Of a DNA stretch of 64,000 bases, positions 38,229-50,254 are shown one piece after another. The notes under the pieces were generated by a model. That model did not search any database, was not told where the DNA came from, and saw only the letters and a program-made list of their open reading frames with translations. The translations under genes and the position numbers were made by a program. Position 1 is the first letter of the stretch. Each line of letters opens with the position of its first letter. Origin of the DNA: Caenorhabditis elegans (Eukaryota > Nematoda > Chromadorea > Rhabditida > Rhabditidae); contig NC_003280.10 in the NCBI RefSeq assembly GCF_000002985.6, positions 10,846,501 to 10,910,500 on the forward strand, in the 5' to 3' direction.

Positions 38229-39378
38229 TTAAGATTTAATATCAGAAGTGCTATCGTAAACAATTTCCACAGGGGCATCATTGTCTGTGTTGTTCGCCGG
38301 ATTTCGCAACAGCTTGCTCTTCTCACTCTCCCGTTTTCTGATATTGGCTTTTCTTCGAATAAAGAACAAAACCACGAGAATAACCAGTGCAACAACTGCC
38401 ACAAAAACCACCACGACGTAGACGATGACAGTGATGAACAAGAGCTTCTGAAAATAAAAAATTGGAAAAAAAATCTAATTTTTGTTAATAAATTAAAAAA
38501 TCCTACCTCTCGAACACCAGTTTCTCCGCCAAGAGATTTGAAAGTAGAATCTCCAAAACCATAAGCTGAAGCAAAAAACAGCGAATTCAAGGCAAAATCT
38601 AACGAAGATTTTTTAAAACCGCCTTTTTCAGATTTCAAGGGAAGAATAATATCAGTGGCGTGTCCTCGAATAAGTACCGCCCATTGATTCATCGGGGTTT
38701 TGATTAGATTAAGCTGATTCAACGCGTCACATCGTGTCAGAGCCTCGGAAAACTGAAAATCAAACGATAATTTTGAAAAAGACGCGAAATTTTTCGATTT
38801 TTGCGCGAAAAGTACGGTAGCGGGTCTAGACACGACATTTTTTTTTATTGCAAAAGGGTGTGAGCCTTTAAAGAGTACTGTACCTTTAACAATTTCCGCA
38901 ACAACCAAAGTTTGAAACTACAGTACTCTTTAAAGGCGCACACCCGTTTGTTTTAACACAAATAATGTCGTGTCGAGAACTGGCGCAAAACTCACCTTCA
39001 ATTGCCTTGTAATAGTAGCCATATAGTTTCTCTGTTTCGTTTTATCCTCAATTTTTGATGTATAAGCTTCCATTTTACAAATTGATGAGAGCTCCCGCTT
39101 TCCTTGAATTTCCTCCAAAGTTACATCCTTTACAGTACCCGATAGTTGACATTTTATCATTTCAGCCACCGACTGGAAATAAGAATTTTTTGTACAAATT
39201 TTTTTAAAATTTGAGTTACCTTAAAATCTGGCTCATAAAAAACATGAAAGAGCCTTGAATGAAAAGCTCGTTTATCTTCAGAGTAGGTCAACACAAACGT
39301 GGAATGCTGTTGACACGTGGAAGTCAATGAGAAGAGAATTGAAAGGAATATTGATACAACAATTGCACATTGCTTCAT
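38229..39378 (-). CDS. Orphan type I single-pass membrane protein, 266 residues
   Basis: Exons in phase, each a whole number of codons: 39220-39378, 38996-39172, 38507-38752 and 38229-38447. Residues 1-22 (MKQCAIVVSIFLSILFSLTS...) form a signal peptide. An extracellular part of about 170 residues follows, with few cysteines (KCQL, SICK, RCDA). A valine-rich transmembrane helix comes next (about 196-223, LLFITVIVYVVVVFVAVVAL), then a basic stop-transfer RRKANIRKRESEK and a ~45-residue cytoplasmic tail ending STSDIKS. I do not recognise a family. It is tail-to-head with the phosphatase-like gene (289 bp apart, same strand), so an operon is possible but unproven. Intron 2 is filled by a TTTAAAGG palindrome. 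Confidence 0.75.
38798..38990. repeat. TTTAAAGG-family palindrome in an intron
   Basis: The left arm has TTTTGCGCG, GTCTAGACACGACATT and GCCTTTAAAGAGTACTGTA. The right arm returns TACAGTACTCTTTAAAGGCG, AATGTCGTGTCGAGA and GGCGCAAAA inverted. It occupies most of intron 2 of the orphan membrane protein gene. Confidence 0.75.
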
Positions 39379-42300
39379 TTTTTAATTTCGAAAAAAAATA
39401 AACAGCAACAAATCTTGATGTGAAAGTTGAGAAATGAATTAATTTAGTTTAAAGAAAAAAAGCTAAAATGACTAGTAGCGTCCGTGAGCACGTTTTTAAA
39501 AATTATTTAAAAATTTATTTCTAAAAGTGAAGTAAAATAATTTTTACTGTTTTATTCGGACATTATTGCCCATTTGTTAAATCGAATTTTTGATTTTTTT
39601 AAATGGTGGAAAAAAATCGGAGAGGAAAAATTATGACCCTCTGAAAATCCTGAAACTATTTTTTTCTGCGACCCATTTTGAAAACTCCAAAAGAAAAAAG
39701 GAATTTATGCAAATGAATTTCGTGTTTTCTTTTTCTCAGAAACACATATGACCTTCTTCACCGAATTCGTCATTCTGGTCATCTGATCGTATTTATTTGT
39801 TCCAAAAAGTAGTTCAACAACATCCTCAAACCGTCTGACCATTGTTGTAGCCAACCAACATAACATTTTTTTTGACTTGAAAACTGGTTAGCTTCCTAAA
39901 AATTACTACGTCATCATTATTTCTGTTGCTGCTTTCGTAGCTTTCAGTAAAATGTTTTTCAAAGTGTGCTTCTTCTCAAGAAATCTGTAAACTATTAAAT
40001 AATTTGAAATAGATAATGTAGGATTACTGTAGTTTCGGAAAACATAAGTTTCAGTTTTTTTTAAAGAGATAGGGGATCGGAATACTGTAGTAGTACTCTA
40101 GGGGTACTATAAGACTGCTGTAGCATTACCGTAGTTTTAGAAACACTCAGTATTTGCATTTGCAAGGGATATTGAGTTAAGTGGCTACAGGATAGAAGTG
40201 GTCGACGCACCTGTAGTTTCGGAAAACATAAGTTTCAGTTTTTTTAAAGAGATAGGGGATCGGAATACTGTAGTAGTACTCTAGGGGTACTATAAGACTG
40301 CTGTAGCATTACCGTAGTTTTAGAAACACTCAGTATTTGCATTTGCAAGGGATATTGAGTTAAGTGGCTACAGGATAGAAGTGGTCGACGCACCTAATTA
40401 GTGCTGTAAGGGTACTGTAGTAGTACTGTAGATGTACTGTGGGATTACTGTAGTTTTACTGTAGGGCTGAAGGGGTACTGTAGGAGTACTGTAGTTTTAG
40501 AAAAATGAATTTCTGTATTTTAAAGGGGTATTGGGATTGGGTTAGTAAGTAGTACTGAAGTGGTACTGTAGATAAAAATTCATTTAATATTGGAATGAAT
40601 CTTTCTTTTTTTTTAATCCGTAGACTTACCATAAAACAAACTTCACAATTGTTCCAAAACCATGTAGTTTTGTATTTTTCTCTCCCAAAATCCGTCAGAA
40701 ATTCTATGACCGGCTACCACTACTATTTCGTCATAATGTTTCTTCTCGAAACGCCATTACATCTCCGAGAAGTCGAAACGATTTTAGTGGGTTGTTGTTC
40801 GACGAATTTTGTTTGGTTTCTTGGGGCGCCTGCGCCACGAGAGAAAGAGAGAAAGAAGGTGACGGTCACTATATTTTGTGTAAGGTCACTCAGTCATCAT
40901 CAGACACACAAATTCGTAGCCAATTCCAAAACCAAAACCCGAAATGTTCTCGATTTTGTATGTTGTGGGAGTGCTGTTACAACTCATGGACCTGTTAATT
41001 TTACTAGTATTACGGTTAATTCGTATATAAAATAGAAATTGGTATTTAGGCAGTGTTTTTTTTTGAATTCAGTCTTGATTTTTTTAATCGAATTTTCATT
41101 TGAGACATTTTTTTGAAACTATTAAACAAAAAAGTCTGTTAAAATCTGCTATGCTAGAACAAAACTGCCAATTTTTAGCCAATTTTAGCAAATTCAAATG
41201 CAAAGAAAAAAATATATTATGTCCTAAAATAGGCTCCACCCAAATCTTGGCTCATATGAGAAAGTCATCTTTAAATAAAGCTGATAGTTTTTGCAACTTT
41301 TGAAATTTAATTTTTATCACTACTTGGAAAATATGCTAACAACTTTTCAGCATGCGATTATTCTCTAATTTTTTGGAATTTTGTAATTGTTTAATTCAAG
41401 GCTCCCCAGAATTAACAACTATTTTTCAATCACTCCTCTTACACAAAAACTCCTATTACATTTTGATTGATTTTTCCAATTCCTAGACACTTGAACCTCA
41501 AATACCCAAATAATCTTTTACCTCATTCAATTTCTCTTCCTTGTTTGTTTTTACAAAATTTTCTAATTTCTTCAAGTTCCCTCAAAGTCCAATTTTTTGG
41601 ACAGCATTCTCAAGTTGTTTTTCTATTATAAGTTGTACTTTTTAAAATTTTCCAGTTGACTTTTTTAATGTGTTCCTAGTGATGTAACAACCAATTGAAA
41701 ATTTTAAAAGTTGTGTATAGCCTGTGGATAGATGTTTTAATATTGCTTTTATAGTTTTTCTAAAGTGAAACTTTTCAAATTTTTTTTGGAAATGTTCTAC
41801 AGTCAAAAATTGGTGAAAACTTAGTTTTTAATTGCCAAAAACTTTCCAAAATTTTGACTGGAAATTTTGAAAAATTAAAGAAATTTGGAATAGTTTCATT
41901 TTGGCATTTGGTCATGTTGGACTACACAAGATCCCACCTTCATAAATTGTTTTCTAACGTCATTTAAAGTGGCCTCGAGACATTACTTTTTAGTGATCAA
42001 ATCTGAAATGTCCGTTACCAATTCGTTGAATATTTTTTTTGAAATCTTTTTTTCATTTTCTCAAATAAAACAAAGAGAAAGATGAGTAATTTGTCTTTCG
42101 GTCACTTAACCTTTCTCCGCCTCTTTTTTGTTCTTCCCATCATTTTTTTCTTTGAAAACTTTTTTCTGAGAGATAACCAAGAATGCGTGACTTGGCTACA
42201 ATGACTACTTTTTGAAATATTTTATTTCAAGATTAAAGTTTTGTTATGGAACTGGAATCGAACTAAAAAAATTATTTTGGCAAAGGTGCCGATTGCCGGA

Positions 42301-42784
42301 AATTTTCAATATGTTCTGGCCCTACTCTACCGCTTTTTTGAGAAAGCCATGCTTGCAGATACAGACATACCCTACCTTCCAGATTACTGTTCTGCAGAAT
42401 CAAAAATCCATTTCGAGAAAAACCGCGAAACCAGAATTTTAAGCCGAAAATTTGTTTGTTTTTCACTTTTTTTCGATTTTGTAATTCCTAGTATGTACAA
42501 CATCTTCACCATTTTCATATTTCCAGCTGTGAAATATCGTTCAATTTCCTATTAGCCATTTCGGTATTCAATTGGTTTTTGCAAAAATTCTTTAAAACCT
42601 GTTTTGATTATTCCTTGTTTTATTTTGGTTTTCTGATTTTTCAAACTTTCAAAGTTAGCATTTTACACTAAAATTTTCATGTATATCTATTTTTATTTCT
42701 TGCCTGTTCTTCCTATTCACCTCTATTAAATTGTTTCCTTCAAAACCAAAATTAAATTTAAAAAAAAATCATTTTCAGCCAACA
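39379..42784. other. 3.4 kb divergent intergenic region with minisatellite; no gene recognised
   Basis: Lies between a minus-strand and a plus-strand gene start, so both promoters are here. It holds a two-unit 183 bp tandem duplication and adjacent TACTGTAG-type repeats (40028-40570). A 146-codon plus frame at 40595-41035 has no recognised motif and looks incidental. 41300-42780 is T-rich without repeats I can define. Confidence 0.5.
40028..40393 (+). repeat. Tandem duplication, two 183 bp units
   Basis: CTGTAGTTTCGG begins at 40028 and again at 40211. Both units run through ACTGTAGTAGTACTCTAGGGG and GGCTACAGGATAGAAG to GGTCGACGCAC. The units appear identical or nearly so, indicating recent duplication. 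The next ~170 bp (40394-40570) continues with degenerate GTACTGTAG and TACTGTAG repeats. Confidence 0.85.
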
Positions 42785-45700
42785 ATGGGGCACAAAAACG
42801 AAACGTCAAGAGTGACGAGGATATGGAATTCGTTGAGTTACAAAATTGGCTCAACAGTAGCCAGATACCCAGTCATCACAATTATATTTTGCCTAGTTTT
42901 GTCAGCAGTTATGAGTATCAAATTGGCATTAACACCGTAAGTTGTGTTCGAAAATGTTTGTTGAACAGTTTTGGAATAAAAAATTTCAATTATAAAAATA
43001 CTCGTTGAACTCTACTTAAAAAAAAACGGTGACCAAGTAATTTAAGCAAAGTCCTCGAATGTAGCAGAAATAGCTCAGAACTTTAATTTGAAAAAAAGGA
43101 AAAAAATTGTGTATTTAAATAATTAACAAATATTCTGTATGTATTACATATCGACTACATATTTTTACAATCCCTTAGCAATTTTCAGAAAAGTGAGCGC
43201 AATCGACGGCTACGCATCGGACGACTCAATGTCCCGACATGAATTCAAAACTTTCCAACAATTTTTAGACTCAGATGGGCCTGGAATCACCACAGCTATA
43301 CTTATCAGATCTTCCATAACAAATGGATCACTTCTCGAAGAACAACGATTAAAAGAAGTTGTGAAAGTATCGGATTTTATTTCTACCAACTTTAAATTAA
43401 ATGTTTCCGGAGTTGAGAAGAATTTCAATCAATTTTGTAGAGGATTCTGTCAGGCTAATGAGCCAGTTAGACAGTATTATGTAAGGAAATCAAATGTTTA
43501 AATTTGTTACCCAAATATTCTCAGAATGGTCTCCAAATTCTTGGCAAAAACCAAACGGATGGAATCTCAAAACGAATTGATCTTTCCTATCCAACCTCCA
43601 ACTTTTTCGGCAGAAAATTCAGTCTAATCGTAAGAAAAACTATTTAATCTCTAACAACTAATAACTCCAATTTAGCCTAATTTCTTTGGAATATCAATGT
43701 CTCCCGAAGGACAGCATTTGAATTCGTCGAACTTGATTGTTCTCTACTTCCGAGCGGAACGATACCCAGACTGGTCAACGAAGACAGTTAAGCAATGGGA
43801 ATTACGTGTCAGAGATCACTTTGCAAAGGAATATTCAAGTGATTTGATCATTGTTGATGTCATGTCACAGACTGTCGTGGAAAGTGGTTAGTTGAGAAAA
43901 TTTGAGGGAATTGAGATAAGGATTTTATACAACCGCATGCAAAGTCTAATAGTAGAGCATCCTAGGTCTAGGTCTAACAATTCCATCTCTCAAAAAGGTC
44001 TTCATTTCAAATTTTCAGAAATCGTCCGCGCGGGACTCTCCCTCCAACCATTCCTCATTGTTGGATTCGTCATCATGTCAATTTTCTGCACAGTAACAAC
44101 CATGTTCAGTGCAGTTTACCTATATTCTCAAAAAGCAACATTCAACAAAGTGGCTCTTTCGATTATCGCCTGTATAAATCCATTTATGGCATGCGGAACA
44201 GCAATGGGAATTCTGTTTTTCTGTGGTGTTACTTTCAGTCCAATTATGTGTATTACACCATTCCTGGTGCTCGCCATATCAGTTGACGATAGTTTCTTGA
44301 TGCTTCACGCCTGGAATCGATTGGAATCATGGAGGACTGCACCATTGGATAAGCCAATGAGAGAGCATATGATGGGAGAGGTAATATAATTGATAAAAAT
44401 AGGGGGACTTTGCATGGTAGGCAGGTACTTTTTATGCCAACCTTCCTACTTGCCTACCGTTTGTTTTTGGCATTTTGGAAAACAGTTCAAGTTTGATGAG
44501 GTAGTAGATACTAGGAAGGCCAAGGTAGGCGCAAGGCAGGCGTAGGCAGGGTGAAAACGAAACAAAAATTGTTCTAGGAGCCTGCCTGCACAATTTAAGG
44601 ACATGATTTTTGCAAACCATGCACCTTAACTTGCCTTTAGTTTGCCTAAAGGCAGCATTAAACTTGGCAGGCGCCTGAACCTTTAAACGCGCCTTTCCAA
44701 AGCCTTACGTCATACTATTGCAGGTCCTCGTAGAAACTGGACCAGCTATCTCAATTTCTGCGTTCACAAACATGTTAGCCTTCACAATCGGAGCCATCAC
44801 ATCGCCACCTGAAATTCGAATTTTCTGTTTTGGAAACGCCGCGGCTATATTCATGGATATGTTCTATCAGGCAACATTTTATACGGCATGCATGACACTT
44901 CTTGGTGATACAAAAAACTCTGAAGGCGTCAGTGAGAAGACGAAAAGGATCCAAGAAAGAATGGGAAATGTTGTTGGAAGATTCTTGAAATGGTATGTAA
45001 ATGCAATTTCCAATATTTTCGTGTCATTTGGTATCGTCTTGGTTTGGGCGGTTTTCATTGGATTCGCTGTACTCGGACTGACAAGGCTCCACGTGGAACT
45101 CAGACCGAGCAAGTTCTTCCTAAAAGACTCACCGATGCTCTACATGGATCGGCTCAGAACAAATGAAGTGGTTCCTTATTATACACCTGTTCATGTTATT
45201 GTGAATAATCCAGGAGATTTGACAAATGATTCAAACGTGGAAAGATTGGTTGAGTTGAAGGAGAAATTGGAGCACATGCCAAATGCAATTGGAGCACCGA
45301 GTACCAAGTTCTTTTTGGAGTGAGTTTTAAACCTCGAATTTATCTGGAATTTTGAAAAATTTCAGTGATTTTGTGCAATATCGTTCATCTTTCGCTGAAG
45401 AAATCGAAATGGACATTGCAGAAGATGACTCAGAATCTGAAAAAAGCGATATCGAACAGTTCCTTGAATGGCCAGAATTCTCATTTTGGAGGGGCTTCTT
45501 GAGATTTGACAATCAGTAAGCTCCTGCAAATACTTCTAAATAGTTTTATCATCTTTGTCATCTTCCAGAACACATCCTCATAACGTGACAAAGTTCATGT
45601 TCACCACCGGATTTCATGGTCAGGATTTGAAAGACTGGAACAAAAGAGGACAGTTATTGAAGAGATGGAGAGGAGCAGTCGAGGAATTTAAAGAGTTAGT

Positions 45701-46658
45701 TGAGAATTTGGAAAATGACCTGAAATTTTAAAAATCCTTTTTCAAAATTAAAAGTTTCAATTTTCCAGTGACTTCAACACTACCGTATTCACAGAGGATG
45801 CATTTTTCCTCGATATGATCGATGTGAGTTTAACCTCCATGTTCGAGCCTTTTTCATTATTATAATTTTCAGTCCATCCCAACTGTGACGTGGCAAACTA
45901 CGCTGGCCACATTCATCTTCGTTTCACTTGTCTGCTTCTTGTTCATCTCAGATATCCTGACGGTTATGATAGTGTCAGTTGCAACATTGGTTACTTCTGT
46001 TGGAGTATTCGGTTATCTATCGTTATTGGGTGTCACACTGGATCCGGTTATCATGTCGATTGCAATTATGTGCATTGGATTCTCGGTTGACATTCCGGCT
46101 CATGTCGCATTCCATTTCTATGCAGCAAGTAAGTAATTTTTAGAAATGAAGCTAGGCTACTGTGTATGGTTATTACAACATTTAAAACACGTTAACCATA
46201 TAAACTTTTCTGAAGCTTGGCAGAAAATTTATCAAGTTTGTCAAGCAGAATCATTCAAAAAAAAAAAATCTAATTCTAAATATTTTTCAGAAGCCAAGAA
46301 GCATGCTTCATCTCATAGTCAACCATCTCCCCATCAAGTAACATCACCTGATATTGTACATTCAACATCAACCACCTCCTCATCTGATTCATCAATTTCA
46401 ACTCCAAATTCTTTCGAAACAAACCTGAATTTTGCTTTATCCAGTGTCGGATTTCCAGTTATTCAAGCCGGAGTTTCAACTGATTTCTGTGCTCTTCCAC
46501 TTGGATTTATGGAACTTTACATGGCAAAAATGTTCGCATTATCTCTGACTCTCTGCGTATCGTTATCTCTTATTCACGGACTTATAGTTATTCCAGCACT
46601 TTTATCAGTTCAACATCACATAGTTCACGCTGTGAAGCGATGTTTTGGAAGGAATTAG
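42785..46658 (+). CDS. Patched-related (PTR) RND-type transmembrane protein
   Basis: Eleven exons in phase: 42785-42936, 43189-43480, 43525-43629, 43676-43886, 44019-44380, 44724-45319, 45366-45515, 45569-45694, 45769-45823, 45873-46128 and 46291-46658, giving 890 residues. Architecture is two repeats of one helix, a large ecto-domain and five helices. The first helix is TVARYPVITIIFCLVLSAVMS. The sterol-sensing-domain-like block contains FLVLAISVDDSFLMLHAWNR, with the paired Asp expected of RND proton-relay motifs. The second half has the matching IMCIGFSVDIPAHVAFHFYA. The final exon carries a serine-rich cytoplasmic loop, then the last helices (MFALSLTLCVSLSLIHGLIV). PTR proteins act at the plasma membrane or in vesicles, often in cuticle formation and moulting; cargo is probably a lipid. 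The ATG lies 6 bases after TTTTCAG. I cannot say which ptr number this is. Confidence 0.9.
44410..44700. repeat. GTAGGCAGG-type repeat cluster in a ptr intron
   Basis: Multiple copies in both orientations: TGGTAGGCAGGTA, TTGCCTACCG, AGGTAGGCGCAAGGCAGGCG, TAGGCAGGGT, GCCTGCCTGCA, TTGGCAGGCGCCTG. This type of repeat is scattered through the next 8 kb. Confidence 0.65.
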
Positions 46659-46850
46659 ATTGATTGTTTGATATCTTAAGTTTTAAAAATTTCCAACTTT
46701 CAATTTGTGTTGCTTTTTTGAATACGGGTTATTATGAACTTTATTATGCGTTTTCTGAATAAAAAATAAATCAATTTCTTGTAAAAAATTCATTGGGAAT
46801 TTTTATATTTTCATACTTCCATATAGTCATTCAATATTGTACATAACTAA

Positions 46851-48588
46851 TCATGCCCACAATTCTTTTAAAGATTTCATATGTTCCTCCTGAGTTTCCA
46901 CCTTTGCAGTTATCCGATTTATGACTCGTTTTCGATTTGAACCCACTTGATTGATACGATATATAAGTAAAGCTGGCAAGGAGACCGCTGCGAATGGAAC
47001 AGTCTGGAATTTGGAATTTGTTAGATGAAATTATTGGAAAATTATGTTTTGGGGAAACTGAATATGCTCTAAAACATTTTCCAGAAAAATGGCTATACTC
47101 AAAACTTTAATCCATGGTTTTTTGTTGAGACTTGACTTCGATGTTTTAAATGTTTTCTTATGCATATTTGGGTAATTTTAAGTAGAATCAAAACCAAACA
47201 TGATCTCTTAACATCCACCAAAAAGTATTTAAAAACTCACATAAGCCCACCAAACCATATTATGATAAATAGAGATGGGAATCATTGATTTGTGAAGTCT
47301 CAAAGTCAACACCATTGTCGAGTAAAGTGTCAATCCGAGAAACTGTGACGCAGCAATATATGAGATGATACGAGTTGAGATGAGTGCTTCTCGTTTTTGA
47401 TATCTTTGAGTCACATAGAAACGAGTTCTGCAACTGGAAAAGGTTAATATTTTTCTAGCACTGTTAGAGAGTTTGAAACTTTAGCTCACCCTTTCTCCAG
47501 CTTTTTGTTTGCATATATGATGATGAAGTTTAGGAATATACTAGTGATAACTAGAGTGCTCAATGTGACCAAGAAAATATTGGCTCGCGGAGCAGAATGT
47601 TCGGGAAAAAAGAAACAGTTTGGCACAATATCATCGTATGGATCACCAATTGCAATGATTAGAGGAGCTGCGATACTGCAAGCGACCTGGAAATTCAATA
47701 TTTTATAATTTTTGAAAATGAACTTTTAACTGGAAAACTGATTTTTTTTTCGAATATTCTGAACTTTTTCAGGTCCTCCAAATTAGGTAGGTACGCCGAC
47801 CTACATACCAGGCAGGCAAGTTTCAATGTTTTTTTCAAGATGGTCATTGATTTTTTATAATGCGCGTGAGGTATTCTCCAATGAAGTTTTAATTAATTTG
47901 CATCAATATTTATATAGAACTTTCAGAATAAAATTGATAGAATGTGGTTTGTCACACATTTAAATACAACGCAAACGGAAAGGTAATCCTTGACCTTTTT
48001 TGTTAATAGAAATTCTAACTTACCACAAGAACTGACAGAATAACTCCTGGAAGTGCACCCATATGTGAGTAGGATTGTGGAATTATTGTCGCCAAAAGTC
48101 TGTAATTCTTATAAATCTCACAGTATACAGCTTCAAGTCTTACCTATCTACAGTCAACCCGAATTGATTAAAGTTGACACCCGCTATTCCAAAAATGAGC
48201 ACGTGATTTTGAAATCGACACTCTAGAGTTGTCCTCATTATTTCGCATGGCTTATCGCTTAATGTGAAGCTCCGGATTAAGGCAGTATTCTGAAAGAAAA
48301 TAAAAAATAATTTCAACTTTCAAAAAAATTGGAAAAAATTACCTGAATAACCATGAAAATAACCGCATGAACATTTACAAATAACAAGCTAGTATAGAGT
48401 AAAATTTTGGTAGAACTGTGAAAAATTGGTCGTATTTTGAGAATGAACAATGCTTTGTAGGTAAGAATAAATGTGATAATTGCCACTATTGTCATTATAA
48501 TTACATTAATTCGTAGTAATAGAGATGTTTGGAGTATCATTTGATCTTCTGTTGCACATTTTGAAGAGTTGGCAGTAATTGGGCCCAT
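46851..48588 (-). CDS. Sra-class seven-transmembrane chemoreceptor (first of three)
   Basis: Six exons in phase: 48343-48588, 48144-48289, 48024-48099, 47490-47686, 47241-47433 and 46851-47003, giving 336 residues. Seven hydrophobic segments are spaced as in nematode Sra receptors. Typical landmarks: an early Cys (SSKCATEDQ), the SFTLSDKPCEIM loop, the GLTVDRLLATIIPQSYS segment after TM3, the extracellular CFFFPEHSAPRANIF, then RFYVTQRYQKREALISTRII and SQFLGLTLYSTMVLTLR. The C-terminus is basic and cytoplasmic (GSNRKRVINRI). It is expected in chemosensory neuron cilia as an odorant or pheromone GPCR; the ligand is unknown. Exon sizes match the paralogue at 56256-57932 almost one for one. Confidence 0.9.
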
Positions 48589-49634
48589 TTCTGAAATGAG
48601 TTTTTAAAGATAAAAGAGATGAAGGGTGAATTGAGAATCAAAAGTTTGGAATTAAAGATCTATGGATTAACGTTTGCAAATTTTAGAATTACATCCCCAA
48701 CGGAGGGAATTTGTATCAAAAAATCAAAATGACGAGGAACTATATAACCTTTGAAGAATAAAAAAACCAAAATAATTCAACTTATTATTTAATAAAATAT
48801 TCGAAGAACACATCTCGGGGAAATTATGGATAATGTTTAAAATCGTGGGAAGACACTTTTTTGAACTACATAATAACTTCTGAAAATTTTAGTCTCAATT
48901 TTTGAAAATCCTGGAACCAAATAAAACGTTTTCAACCAAATTCCACTTGTTCAATTTTTTTTTTAGAATTAGGGACACGTAGGCAGGTAGGCAGCCATTT
49001 TCATGTCTGAAAAAGTTGCAAAAGATTTGACTCTATCAGTCTATGTATAAAGACTCTATAGAAAAATAGAGTCGAGTTTGAATTTCATGGAAAAATTAGT
49101 CATATGTAGTAGCAAGCAAAACTACCAACAAAAGAAATTAATAATAGTGTTCAACGTATATTTTGTATAGTTTCAAAGGCTTACTGATTATACATAATCA
49201 CATTTTTTAAAGATTTCGAGGCTTTAATAAATCCTTTTCTAAACTAGATTTTGAGAAATGATGTACGAAAAAAGTTGAGAACGTCAAAACCTGCTTGAAA
49301 CTTTTGGAGGCCTCATGAATTTTGCATGATTTGCATCCCGCGAAAACGTCATTTGCTTCTGAGGTCTCAAAGTTCTTGGCAAAATTTGAACTATAAATGT
49401 TTATTTTTCAGTGGTTTGTTCCTCATAAAACTGAATAAAAACAAGATTTATAACCTTATAACCCTCCATTCAATATGGGAGATCATATTTTTCTTTTCAT
49501 TCTAGTTGAAATTTCTCAAAAAAAAAAAAACAATACCTAGAATAGCAATGTTCCGAAAATTAGAAAAAATTTCTGTCTGTCTTCTTCTTCTTCAATATAT
49601 TAATTTCTAATTTTTTTTTAAATTTGGGGCACTA

Positions 49635-49682
49635 ACCAATCAGCTGCGTTGGCCACGCCCCTCCCCCGACGCTGATTGGTCA
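49635..49682. repeat. CCAAT / GC-box short palindrome
   Basis: ACCAATCAGCTGCG, then GGCCACGCCCCTCCC, then CGCTGATTGGTCA: inverted CCAAT boxes around a CACGCCC core. It lies about 1.05 kb upstream of the Sra gene starting at 48588. Confidence 0.6.
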
Positions 49683-50206
49683 GTGTCCTAATTTGCACGC
49701 AACATTGAGTCTACTACTTTAAAATATTCAGTTGAAATTTACATGAAAACAATGATAACACCTTGGTGTCCACTGATCACTCAAGTTATTTTTTTTGCAA
49801 AAATCTATATGAGGAGGCATCTTACCCTTTCATAATTATAAGAATCAAAAAATCAAAAGTTTCAAAATCAAAAACGAGAAGTTCATTTCTCATAATTGTT
49901 TGTATTAAGAATATCATTCTGTCTAATTGTGTGCAAAACTACGATTGAAGTAATCAAAAACACATAGACATCATCGACAATAAATGTGAGAATAAAAATG
50001 CGGAAGAAGATAATTAGAGAGCGAGAAACTGGAGACACAATTGAGAAATGAAGCAACAGGAAATAGGAATATGAATGAAGAATATGAGTGAGTCTCGTGA
50101 GAGCAAGAAATCTCGAAAAACTAAAAAACTGCTGAAGAAGTACGGAGCACATGAATCCCTATAGAAAAGTCTGAAAAATTCATATTTTTCACAGAATGCA
50201 AATATG

Positions 50207-50254
50207 GACCAATGAACAGTGTGTAATGGGCGTGGCTAGCTTTGCTGATTGGTT
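50207..50254. repeat. CCAAT / GC-box short palindrome
   Basis: GACCAATGAACAG, then TGGGCGTGGC, then TTTGCTGATTGGTTA. Same layout as 49635-49682 but with the GC core on the opposite strand. Confidence 0.6.

Noticed and set aside
40595..41035. 146-codon plus-strand open frame
   Set aside because: No recognisable motif, no splice or trans-splice context, and no continuity with neighbours; probably chance.
49883..50152. Hydrophobic 89-codon minus frame that might be a receptor fragment
   Set aside because: It lacks the Sra landmark motifs and sits in AT/CT-rich sequence; hydrophobic frames arise easily there.
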